From Primulina eburnea (taxonomy: Eukaryota > Streptophyta > Magnoliopsida > Lamiales > Gesneriaceae), in contig NW_027331309.1 of the NCBI RefSeq assembly GCF_022965805.1, positions 124,001-188,000 of the forward strand: a DNA stretch of 64,000 nt. Direction: 5' to 3'. The notes under the pieces were generated by a model. That model did no database searches, was not told the DNA's origin, and saw only the letters and a program-made list of their open reading frames with translations. Shown here one piece after another: positions 39,493-48,873 of the stretch (its first letter is position 1; the number at the start of each line of letters is the position of its first letter). The translations under genes were made by a program, and so were the position numbers.

Positions 39493-40061
39493 GCAAAATT
39501 TGTGTGAAACGGTCTCACGGGTCGTATTCAGGGGCGGATTTAGTGTAGGGCGAACGGGGGCCACGGCCCCCCCAAAAAATTTAAATTTTTTTTTTAGTAT
39601 ATATTAATTTTTTTAAACTAAATATATAAACAGATATATATATACATGGCCCCCCCAAAATGAAAGATACGCCCATGTATCTCAGTGGCTAAAGTCAATT
39701 ATGACGTTTGCTCCACCCGATTTCGAAACCTGAATCCGTCTTTTTTTTTGGATTAGCGACGGTTGTGACGGAAACCGTCGCAAAATCCGCGACGGTTTAT
39801 TATAACCGTCGCCATATAGCGATGGTTGTTGAAAAACCGTCGCAATATAGCGACGGTTGTTCAATAAACTAAGCGGCCCCCCCTCTGTCGGAATCCTAGA
39901 TCCGCCCCTGGTCGTATTTGTGAGACGGATCTCTTATTTGGATCATCTATGAAAAAGTATTATTTTTTATGCTAAGAGTATTACTTTTTATTGTGAATAT
40001 GGATAAGGTTGACCCGTCTCACCGATATGATCCGTGATACGGTCTCACAAGAAACCTACTC
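39493..40061 (+). mobile_element. GAGACGGTCTCAC MITE, copy 5, split by a hAT element
   Basis: The MITE starts GGCAAAATTTGTGTGAAACG and resumes after the insertion with TTGTGAGACGGATCTC, ending GATACGGTCTCACAAGAAAC. The two halves join correctly once the insert and one GTCGTATT copy are removed, so the MITE was there first. Confidence 0.92.
39529..39910. mobile_element. hAT-type MITE nested in the MITE, 382 bp
   Basis: TIRs CAGGGGCGGATTTAG and CTAGATCCGCCCCTG, with one mismatch. Perfect 8-bp target duplication GTCGTATT (39521-39528, 39911-39918). The interior carries four GCGACGGTT/AACCGTCGC blocks at about 39745-39862, and a tRNA-like stretch at 39675-39735 with box-like ATCTCAGTGGC and TTTCGAAACC. 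Confidence 0.93.
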
Positions 40062-41358
40062 GTAGTCCTAATGTAATTAAGATACTAATTGTAATGCAAA
40101 TACAATACTTTATAAAACATTATCATCGTCGTTCAAATGAAGAAAAAAAACCACACAGGGTTAATAATTTTTTTCCTGAAATTAATCATCAAAATTAGCA
40201 AAAATGATCATTATAATTTTAATCTGATATGTTTACTGTTTTGCAATTTTATTTTTTTATATTGTCAAATTTAATCTTAGTCCTGTATTTTTCAACATTT
40301 TTTGCAATTTTATTCAAATTTCTAAGAGAATACTGATGTTGCATGCACTCATTATATATGTCAGCGCCACATCAAAAAATAGAAAAAAGATAGCGGATCG
40401 AAACTGAAATTTCACAATGTGGGGAAAACCAAAATCGCAACATATAAGTACATCTTATCAAAATTTCAATTTTGGCTTAAAATTATTTCAAACAAAATTT
40501 GCGACTATCTCAGTTGTATTTAAGAGAATGGTTTTTAAAGTGGATAATTTTTTAATGATTGGTGATATTTTTTTATAGTTATTATCTACTTTAACTATTA
40601 AAATTCAATGAGCTGAAATTAAACCATGGTGTATAAATAAATTTATCGATAAAATCCTCTCTTGAATTTTTTTTAATTGATGCTCATGCTTTTTAAGTGT
40701 TTTTACATGAAATTATATCGAAAAATAAAAATATGCAGCGTGTGTAAAAGATTTTTAAGCAATTCAAATTTTGCACGATATCATGTTCAGATTTTTTAAA
40801 CCATATGTAACGTGCATAAAAGATTTATCATGGAGAAGCTTTAGCTGTAAATTTACTCGTTCGTGAGCTTTTTAACCTATTATAGTCCAATATTTTGGTT
40901 ACTCGATTTTATTTGGAATTTTTTCTTTAACATTCCTCGTTTCCATTTGAGGGAAAGATCTCTGGGATGTTTAAATGCCAAATCGATAAAAAAAAAAAAA
41001 AAAAAAAGGAACTTTGTTTAATTTAATTAATTCTCATATATACATATACATATACATATACATATATATAGTCTTAAAAAAGAGAGATGTGTTCAGTCCC
41101 AGTTTGATAACGAGTTGTATCTTTTTACAAAAAGTACTTTGTTGTATATGAGGCCTTGGATGGGCCACGAATTTGTCCATGTAGTTCATAGCAGAGGTCA
41201 CATGTTAATGAAAAAACAAACATTGAATTATTGCACCCTATCATAGAGCAGAGGTAATTGATTGATAATTCCTTTTATCCTTAGGTTAGAAAGCAAAAAA
41301 CAAACTTGGGATATGAACAAATATAAATGAAAATTTTACTTTTAAGTGTATAATTATT
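40062..41358. other. Intergenic, no gene seen
   Basis: AT-rich DNA with poly-A near 40988-41007 and an ATATAC simple repeat near 41036-41069. Confidence 0.45.
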
Positions 41359-41360
41359 GG

Positions 41361-41542
41361 AGTAGGTCTCTTGTGAGACGGTCTCACGAATCTTTATCTG
41401 TGAGATGACTCAATACTACTGATATTCATAATAAAAAATGATGCTCTTAGCATAAAAAGTAATAATTTTTCATGAATGACCCAAATAAGAGATTCGTCTA
41501 ACAAAATATGATACATGAGACCGTCTCGCACAAGTTTTTGCC
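41361..41542 (-). mobile_element. GAGACGGTCTCAC MITE, copy 6
   Basis: Starts AGTAGGTCTCTTGTGAGACG and ends ATGAGACCGTCTCGCACAAG. It ends 26 bp from the target site of the 13 kb retrotransposon, so it lay in the upstream region of the RALF gene before that insertion. Confidence 0.88.
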
Positions 41543-41572
41543 TAATTATTGATTTACTTTCATGACCTTGAT

Positions 41573-42300
41573 TGATGTCAACCTGGCAAATCGGGTAATA
41601 GCCGGGTGGGCGATTTGCCAAGTCAAGTGTTTGGATATATGTGCGGATGTTCTTGCAAGTTACTGATGGTCCGGGGTGGTTGAGTTCCCTGTCACCTGGA
41701 GGACAGTGCCCGGGATGATTTGAGTAATAACCCTGAAAACACAGAACGTTAGGGAAGCGCCGGAAGTTGTTCCGGCGTATCCACTCCGACGCTCAAGTCA
41801 GTAATGTACGCAAAGGAAAACTTAGAGGGAGTAAGAATATTTGTGAGTGCTTGTGAGTATTCCAAAAAGAGTTACCTCCTCTGTAGTACTTACGGGGGGT
41901 CTTTATAGATGAGGCAGGTAGATGACTTACCCGCCGAATTCGGATAGTGGTCCATGATTCGGGGTCATGGGCCACGTTGTCAAGTAGTGGGACACGTACT
42001 AAGAGTTGACCTGGTCATGGAATGGGGTAAAATAGGCTCCGCGATGTCAGGAAGACGTGGTGATCAAGGAGAGAATGCGTCTTTTTCTCGGGTGTTTTCC
42101 ACCCGAGTGCCTCTGAGGTGTTTCTTGAGCCGGGAAGTTTTTACCCCGGATATTAGCTGATTACTCCCCGGGCGTCCTTCCCACCAGGTCACTGAAGGTA
42201 ATTGTACTTCAATATCTTTTCCCCGTTCTGATCTTGCCCGAGTTCGAGAACCTTCCGGGTCAGGGTCCATACCCGGGCCCGGGTTCTCTTGGGGGCATCA
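41573..42300 (-). repeat. 3' LTR of the Tat element
   Basis: In element direction it runs from TGATGCCCCCAAGAGAACCC to GGTTGACATCA. The U3-type TATA (CTATAAAG on the minus strand) is at 41901-41908. Confidence 0.95.
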
Positions 42301-42312
42301 CCACTCCCTCCT
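42301..42312 (-). promoter_or_regulatory. Polypurine tract of the Tat element
   Basis: Minus-strand AGGAGGGAGTGG lies immediately before the 3' LTR, the expected plus-strand primer position. Confidence 0.8.
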
Positions 42313-42590
42313 AAAAAAGTCGGGCTAGAGTCTATCTCGCTGTCCCGATTAATAAAAGATGTTCTCCTGGTGATACAGGAGTCTTCTATGACTCTGCAGA
42401 TGTGGATACCCTTGCTGATGTCGTCGTAAGCCCTAAAATTCAAATTTATTTTCAACGTTCCGCGTTTCGAGGGCTGTTACAATATCTCGATATTGACGCC
42501 TGTCTTTTCGCCTGCCCTGCGCAACTTCCAATATTCACCCTAGCCGTAGATATATTCGAGAATCAACGATCGGGATATATTCCTCTTTCC

Positions 42591-42599
42591 TATATATAT
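42591..42599 (+). promoter_or_regulatory. TATA box of opposite-strand gene 1
   Basis: TATATATAT lies 47 bp upstream of the ATG at 42638, on the strand opposite to gag-pol. Confidence 0.6.
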
Positions 42600-42637
42600 C
42601 TGGTATCCCCTATCCCTTGCTAATTACTTTCATAAAT

Positions 42638-43057
42638 ATGGCCGATGCTAGCAGCTCGAGAACTCCCGGGATGACCGAAGCCCTTAGGGAGCCCAATCTG
42701 GAAGTTCAAAAGTCCATCATAGAAGATGAAGTACTGAACGAAGTTCTTGGCTATTGGGAAGAGCTTCAAGAACTGAAACTTCTTTACGATTCCGGGGAAG
42801 CCACCACTCCTGCCCTGGCATCCAAACTAAGGAAAGTGCGCAAACAACTACACTTAGCTGAGTGGGTGGACATCTTCACGGATGGTCATGTATATCAGCT
42901 GATGCTTCGGAAGGAATTGAAGCTCCTGAAGAACATTCTCGGCTCTTCCAGCTTCATGCAAGGCTCCACTCCCCCGCTGTCGGCTTGGTTGAAGATACGA
43001 ATAATTGTAATAGAAGAGAAATATGACGATGTAGTATGCGCCAATGTATATGGTTGA
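42638..43057 (+). CDS. Opposite-strand gene 1 of the Tat element (139 aa)
   Basis: A 139-residue open frame (start MADASSSRTPGM) antisense to the retrotransposon. The start is the first ATG after a TATA box; the longer upstream frame begins only at TTG. It is predicted largely helical, with no signal peptide or membrane segment. Near the C-terminus LMLRKELKLLKNILGSSSF and LSAWLK match LQAMLRKEWKQLRKL and LHSWM of gene 2. Upstream, EDEVLNEVLGYWEEL lines up with EEFILAKVMSTWHKI. The two genes are therefore paralogs. I know no family for either. Its 3' flank carries degenerate CCGGGG/CCCGGG units. Function unknown; expression is suggested only by the promoter-like context and open frame. Confidence 0.65.
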   Translation: MADASSSRTPGMTEALREPNLEVQKSIIEDEVLNEVLGYWEELQELKLLYDSGEATTPALASKLRKVRKQLHLAEWVDIFTDGHVYQLMLRKELKLLKNILGSSSFMQGSTPPLSAWLKIRIIVIEEKYDDVVCANVYG

Positions 43058-43189
43058 ATAAGAATTTATTTTAGTTCCTTTTCCTCTATCACCACTCGGC
43101 TTATAACCACTGTAAATCCAGTGACACATCATGAACGGGGCAAAACCATCTGAAATAATTTACTAAAAACTTCTGGACTTGATATCTCC

Positions 43190-43335
43190 CGGGCGATTAA
43201 CCCCAATGCTGGGGCCTTGCGTTCCCCGGGCTGTGAATCACCTGCGGGAGCCTCGGGCTTCCCGGGCTCCATGAAATGCCGGGGACTCGTGTTCCCCGGG
43301 CTTGGATGAGTGCCGATACCCTAAGACTTCCCGCC
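43190..43335. repeat. Degenerate CCGGGG...CCCGGG repeats after gene 1
   Basis: Four loosely conserved units pair a GGGGC or CCGGGG half with a CCCCGGGCT or CTCCCGGGC half. They resemble the units after genes 2 and 3, but without a fixed period. Confidence 0.6.
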
Positions 43336-43601
43336 CCTCGGTATGGTGTCCCCTACACAAATTTCGATCTTTGATACTAAAGTTCCGCCGAGGGACGCCC
43401 CATTTCCCAAGGTAATAATGACGCTGTGACATTGATATTTGTTCGCGTCCCTTTGACTACCTGGAACAATTTTTCAGGCGTTTCCTGATCCAACACGCAT
43501 GCTTAAACCAACGGTCGCGATTAATCTCTCCTCCATAAATGCGTAGTCGTTTCATATGGTTGGAAACTTTTCGGTTTCCTCCAGACTACCGACCTTTTGC
43601 C

Positions 43602-43609
43602 TATAAATA
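43602..43609 (+). promoter_or_regulatory. TATA box of opposite-strand gene 2
   Basis: TATAAATA lies 45 bp upstream of the ATG at 43647, almost the same spacing as in gene 1. Confidence 0.7.
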
Positions 43610-43646
43610 AGTAGATGAAGGCGAAGTGAGAGCGATTGTTTCGATC

Positions 43647-44021
43647 ATGCCGAGTTCAAGTGAAACTACTGTTAACAGCAGTCCGTATGGTCACTTGCCA
43701 CCCTCTACGCGCGTTCATTTAGAGTCGTTGAAGAGGACCATCGAGGAGTTTATTCTGGCGAAAGTTATGTCCACTTGGCATAAGATTCATAATCTTGTGC
43801 AATCCTTCCAAGACGGTCTGGCCTTTACCAGGCCACAGAGAGCATTGGACAGGAGATACAAACGGATATTTTATGTGACGCACGTGACCGAGCTAGCCAC
43901 TGATCAAGTTCTGCTTCAGGCGATGCTGCGGAAGGAGTGGAAACAGCTGCGCAAGCTTGCCGCTACCGAGTCCTTTGCCAACCTTCCCCTCCCTGAGCTT
44001 CATAGCTGGATGTCGGACTGA
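43647..44021 (+). CDS. Opposite-strand gene 2 of the Tat element (124 aa)
   Basis: A 124-residue open frame (start MPSSSETTVNSSPYG) on the strand opposite to gag-pol. It is paralogous to gene 1 over most of its length: both have an acidic I-x-E stretch, a V-x3-W helix, a central basic segment, MLRKE-x-K-x-L, a SF pair and a final L-x2-W. No known domain was recognised. Serine-rich N-termini and the TATA-to-ATG spacing are shared with gene 1, so gene and promoter seem to have duplicated together. Start chosen at the first ATG after the TATA box. A 36-bp repeat array begins about 120 bp downstream. Function unknown. Confidence 0.65.
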   Translation: MPSSSETTVNSSPYGHLPPSTRVHLESLKRTIEEFILAKVMSTWHKIHNLVQSFQDGLAFTRPQRALDRRYKRIFYVTHVTELATDQVLLQAMLRKEWKQLRKLAATESFANLPLPELHSWMSD

Positions 44022-44139
44022 GAGGATCATGTAGGCTCTAGGCTGGCTACTGCGATATTTCACCGATTTTATTAATAAAATTTTATTTTGCGCACTTCGC
44101 TTGTGCTCTTCCTTCAAGTTTATGGATTTTAAAGTAAAA

Positions 44140-44490
44140 AACCGGGGTTTAAAACCTTTCGGACTAACGATAACTTGCCGGGGCCTCAAACCTCCCGGGC
44201 TCAAAATAACTTCAAAACTTTCCGGGTCTAAAATAACTTGCCGGGGCTTCAAATCTCCCGGGCTTAAAATAACTTGCCGGGGCTTCAAACCTCCCGGGCT
44301 TAAAATAACTCGCCGGGGCTTCAAACCTCCCGGGCGAGTTACGGGGCTTCAAACCTCCCGGGCTTAAAATAACCCGCCGGGGCTTCAAACCTCCCGGGCT
44401 TAAAATAACTCGCCGGGGCTTCAAACCTCCCTGGCTTAAAATGACTTGCCGGGGCTTCAAACCTCCCGGGTTCGAGGTAACATGCCCGTT
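44140..44490. repeat. About 36-bp tandem repeat array after gene 2
   Basis: About nine units of TTGCCGGGGCTTCAAACCTC plus CCGGGCTTAAAATAAC, some truncated (for example at 44330). The unit layout GCCGGGGCTT-N-CCCGGGC-TTAA matches the 47-bp unit downstream of gene 3. Confidence 0.92.
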
Positions 44491-44764
44491 ATCTTTTTTG
44501 AGGGACATGTAGGATGTCATGATGACACGTGTTCCTTTTTCCTTTCTAACGGTCGGCAACGTTCCGTCTCCCGAGGACCCGATAAGTCTGACACCTTCAT
44601 AATTACACGTCCTTTCACCTGCTAGGTGCGACTTACGATGCGAATCTGATCATTCATATCCCTCCAGATCAACGGCGGAGATCCGTGATCCGGGTGTGTT
44701 TTTCTGAACCGACGCGGACCTTTGGATCATGGCTAGATCTACGGCCCAGGTCGTTTTTCTGCTC

Positions 44765-44774
44765 CTATATATAT
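44765..44774 (+). promoter_or_regulatory. TATA box of opposite-strand gene 3
   Basis: CTATATATAT lies about 150 bp upstream of the chosen ATG at 44915. It lies inside the longer open frame that starts at 44729, which argues against that earlier start. Confidence 0.6.
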
Positions 44775-44914
44775 CTCCTTCCCCAACCCGTCATTACTTT
44801 CGCCAATTTTCACTAAGCCTCCGCGTCTGCAACTCTGTCATACTGCCGATCAATCCCCAGCGATCAAACCACCACTTCTCTTCCAAACACCGCGTAAGTT
44901 CCCCTTTTTCCATT

Positions 44915-47255
44915 ATGTCTTCCTCCCGTACTTCTTCTACTTCGGGTAACATCTATCAGGGCTCCTCGGAATTTGAGTCGGAGGCCCTGCGCGATAGTCC
45001 CCCGATTTCTGCCTCCCCCGTTTCTACTTTTCGTCCTCAAAATTCAACTCTTCCTTTTCCTCCCCTCAAAAAATCTAAAACTTCTCGCGGAGCTGGGCCC
45101 TCCCGTCCCCAGAAGAAAAAGAAGAAGGTAACTTCTTCGAAACCTTTAGCCCGGGCTATTCCTTCTCCTGCCCGGGCTACTGATTCTGGCCCCTTGCCAT
45201 GGTTTTCTACCATGGTGAGCTCTCTCCGAGCCAAATCCGCCGAGGAGATCCGCATCCTTGGCTCCATCCCTGTTGACCATGCTATTGTCATCCCTGGTCC
45301 CAGTGATCGGGCTGACAAGCCACCAGAAGGGTATCTTACCTTCTTTCGAGACCAGGTCATCAATGGCCTCAGATTTCCCCTTCACCCTTTTTTCATTGGG
45401 ATATCTTCCCTTCTTGGCATTCCTCTCAACCAATTTCACCCTAATGCCATTAGGATGATGACTTGTTTTTTCACCCTCCTCTCCATGCACCCCGACATTC
45501 CCCTTGAGCCTTGCCTTTTTAATTTTTTCTTTATCTGCTACATTGGCGATTACGCCTTTTCGTTCAAGACCCGGTCTCACCATAAACTTTTCGGAGATAT
45601 TCCTTCTTCTGTCAAGGACTGGAAACGTCGGTTCTTTTACATTCGTCCTGCTAAACTCCCTGAATGCCCGATTGGGTTTATTTCTACCCTTCCTGATCAA
45701 CCGGGTCTTCCTGAGAACCACCGCATACTTGACTCTTACACCCAGTGTGAGGAGGTGGTAGGCGGTAAGGTGTATAGCTCCTCTGCCCTCCTTGGTGAAA
45801 ATTTATTGGTGACTTACGGTCTGAGCCCCGGGGTGGAGGAGCCTACCGATCGCATCATCGAAGAGTTCGATGCCTTTCGCCCCGGTAGGTTCCTTTCGCT
45901 AACCCTTATTGTGCTGCCTTTCCCTTGGTAGATCACATAATCTAACGGGCTGTTTTATTTCCTGCAGACGCTGAGATGAAAGAGGCCTTTGCCCAAAAGT
46001 TGGCTGAGGAAAAAGCGGCTAGGAAAGCTGCCCGGAAGGCCGCTGCTGCTGAAAGGAAGGCACGAGAGCAGCGGGGGTCTTCATCCCAGGCGGCTACTGA
46101 AGACCGGGTCGAGGAGGAGCTGGCATCCCAGATGCCTGTCGAAAAAGGGACCTTGGCTACTGCTGAGGCCGGGCAGGCTGGTACCTCTCCTAACGTCCAG
46201 ACTGCCAAGACCTCCGAGCCCAAGGAGCGAGGGGTTATTCTAATCGAAGGGGAGGACGAGTCCTCAGACCGGCCCCTCCAAACCACTAAGAAAAGGAAAG
46301 CTTCAAAAGAGCTTGTCCGTGTTGAGCCCCGGGTGGTTCAGGGGTCCGGGCTTGTCCCGCCAATGTCTACAGATGGCACTACTTCCCCCTCCCCCGCAGT
46401 GCCCGAGACCATTTTCTCGGCCGGAAGTTCGTCGATAGGCTTCCACACGCTGAAGCGAGTGGCAACTCCTGCCGATGAGACCATGCTTCTGGCTTCGAAG
46501 GCCGGGGATCTGATGATGGAGAGTTTCAATCTCCTACTAGCTGTAAGTGTTTTCTTTCCACCACTCCTGCTTCTTTGCTTCATCTGTATACTTTCTTCCT
46601 TATGCATTTCTTGGTTTATTCCCAGAGCGGGCAAATGGCTAGAGCGGCCTTTGAGAAGATGGGTGCTTATCAAAAAAGCACTGAGGCCCGGGCAGCCTCC
46701 GCCCAGGCTCTCCATGATGAGGCCCAGGCCCGCATAGTTCAGCTCCAAGAGCTCCATGCGGATGCCCTCCTTGGCCAGAGCACCACAATAGACTGCTTGC
46801 AGGGCCAGCTCGGGGAGGCTCGGGCAGAAATCGTCTCGCTGAAGGCTCAATTGGAGAAGGCAGAGGCCAGGGTTGAAAAGTTAGATTTAGATGCACGGGC
46901 TGCCCTGGATAATTTCGTGCTGGCCACTCAGAGGGTGGCTGAGCTGGAGGCTACTCTTGCAGCCCGGGAAGCGGATCTTAAGGCTCGGGCCATTTTAGAA
47001 GAGGAGTGGCGGGCTGCTTTCCTTACTACTGCAGAATTTCAGCAGCTGGTGATAAATAAAGCATTTCCTTATTTCAAGGCGGGCTTTAATAAATGCAAAG
47101 CGCAAGTGAGGGAAGCCGGCCTTCTGCCTCTGGAAAAGAAAGGCATACTGGACTTAGCCCGGGCTGTTAACTCCCTGCCCGAGGACGGTGCTGAGCTCCC
47201 GGCTGAGGAGGAATCCGAGGTGGAGGAGGACTCGGGGCCAGAGACTGCTTCTTAA
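44915..47255 (+). CDS. Opposite-strand gene 3: Transposase_28-like protein, 3 exons
   Basis: Exons 44915-45884, 45968-46542 and 46626-47255 join in frame to 724 residues. Intron 1 is 83 bp (GTAGGT...CTGCAG) and intron 2 is 83 bp (GTAAGT...TCCCAG). Without splicing each frame stops soon after the donor, so the introns are well supported. The N-terminus is Ser-rich (MSSSRTSSTSG). A basic PQKKKKKV near residue 66 may be a nuclear localisation signal. Residues about 138-250 (GLRFPLHPFFIGISSLLGIP, then FHPNAIRMM) match the domain Pfam calls Transposase_28, putative gypsy-type transposon, known from such elements; its biochemical role is unestablished. Exon 2 has a Lys/Ala/Glu-rich helix, an acidic segment and a KKRK patch. 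Exon 3 is a long coiled coil with an acidic tail. The alternative ATG at 44729 precedes the TATA box. Transcription converges on the gag-pol 3' end. Confidence 0.82.
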
Positions 47256-47394
47256 TATTTTTTGCACTTCTTTCCTCTGGTAGTTGTAATACTTTTCCTT
47301 AATGAAATTTCTCCTATTCGTCCCTGGGTCTTTGTTTTGTAAATAAGAAGAATCCGTCAAGTGTTGGAAGGTAATCGGGCTTTCCAACTTAGTA

Positions 47395-48815
47395 ATACAT
47401 TGACATGAAGCCGGGGCATGGTACCACCCAGGCCCTTAATAATAAACTGAAGGGAAAGCCGGGGCGTGGTGTCACCCGGGCCCTTAATAATAAATTGAAG
47501 GGAAGCCGGGGCATGGTACCACCCGGACCCTTAATAATAAACTGAAGGGAAGCCGGAGCTTGGTACCACCCGGGCCCTTAATAATAAATTGAAGGGAAGC
47601 CGGGGCTTGGTCCCACCCGGGCCCTTAATAATAAATTGAAGGGAAGCCGGGGCTTGGTCCCACCCGGGCCCTTAATAATAAATTGAAGGGAAGCCGGGGC
47701 ATGGTACCACCCGGGCCCTTAATAATAAACTGAAGGGAAAGCCGGGGCAAGGTACCACCCGGACCCTTAATAATAAACTGAAGGGAAGCCGGAGCTTGGT
47801 ACCACCCGGGCCCTTAATAATAAATTGAAGGGAAGCCGGGGCTTGGTCCCACCCGGGCCTTTAATAATAAACTGAAGGGAAGCCGGGGCTTGGTCCCAAC
47901 CGGGCCCTTAATAATAAATTGAAGGGAAGCCGGGGCTTGGTCCCACCCGGGCCCTTAATAATAAACTGAAGGGAAGCCGGGGCTTGGTCCCAACCCGGGC
48001 CCTTAATAATAAACTGAAGGGAAGCCGGGGCTTGGTCCCACCCGGGCCCTTAATAATAAATTGAAGGGAAGCCGGGGCATGGTACCACCCGGGCCCTTAA
48101 TAATAAATTGAAGGGAAAGCCGGGGCAAGGTACCACCCGGACCCTTAATAATAAACTGAAGGGAAGCCGGAGCTTGGTACCACCCGGGCCCTTAATAATA
48201 AATTGAAGGGAAGCCGGGGCTTGGTCCCACCCGGGCCCTTAATAATAAACTGAAGGGAAGCCGGGGCTTGGTCCCAACCCGGGCCCTTAATAATAAACTG
48301 AAGGGAAGCCGGGGCTTGGTCCCACCCGGGCCCTTAATAATAAATTGAAGGGAAGCCGGGGCATGGTACCACCCGGGCCCTTAATAATAAACTGAAGGGA
48401 AAGCCGGGGCGTGGTGCCACCCGGGCCCTTAATAATAAATTGAAGGGAAGCCGGGGCATGGTCCCACCCGGGCCCTTAATAATAAATTGAAGGGAAGCCG
48501 GGGCATGGTACCACCCGGGCCCTTAATAATAAACTGAAGGGAAGCCGGGGCTTGGTACCACCCGGGCCCTTAATAATAAATTGGAGGGAAGCCGGGGCAT
48601 GGTACCACCCGGGCCCTTAATAATAAACTGAAGGGAAAGCCGGGGCGTGGTGCCACCCGGGCCCTTAATAATAAATTGAAGGGAAACCGGGGCATGGTAC
48701 CACCCGGGCCCTTTATAAATTGTTTGAGGGGAAGCCGGGGCATGGTACCACCCGGGCCCTTTATAATAAATTGAAGGGAGGCCGGGGCATGGTACCACCC
48801 GGGCCCTTTAAAATA
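47395..48815. repeat. 47-bp tandem repeat array, about 30 copies
   Basis: The unit is GCCGGGGCTTGGTCCCACCC plus GGGCCCTTAATAATAAATTG plus AAGGGAA, with GCATGGTACC, GCGTGGTGCC and GCAAGGTACC variants. A block of about 8 units recurs after 378 bp (GCCGGGGCAA at 47741 and 48119), showing higher-order duplication. The array lies between the end of gag-pol and the end of gene 3. Frames read from it are not genes. Confidence 0.95.
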
Positions 48816-48873
48816 AACTTTCCTGAAGCTTGCTTTTTATTGCCAAGTATTTACAAGGGATTTACAAAAACTT

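Noticed and set aside
39675..39735. tRNA gene or SINE in the nested hAT MITE
   Set aside because: Only box-like motifs, no complete tRNA structure or SINE ends; the segment is inside a bounded hAT element.
44729..44914. Earlier ATG for opposite-strand gene 3
   Set aside because: The TATA box at 44765 lies inside this segment, so it is probably promoter and leader; the Ser-rich start at 44915 is more typical.
48523..48798. Repetitive open frames in the 47-bp array
   Set aside because: The period is not a multiple of three and the frame is a by-product of the repeat; no start context or conservation.
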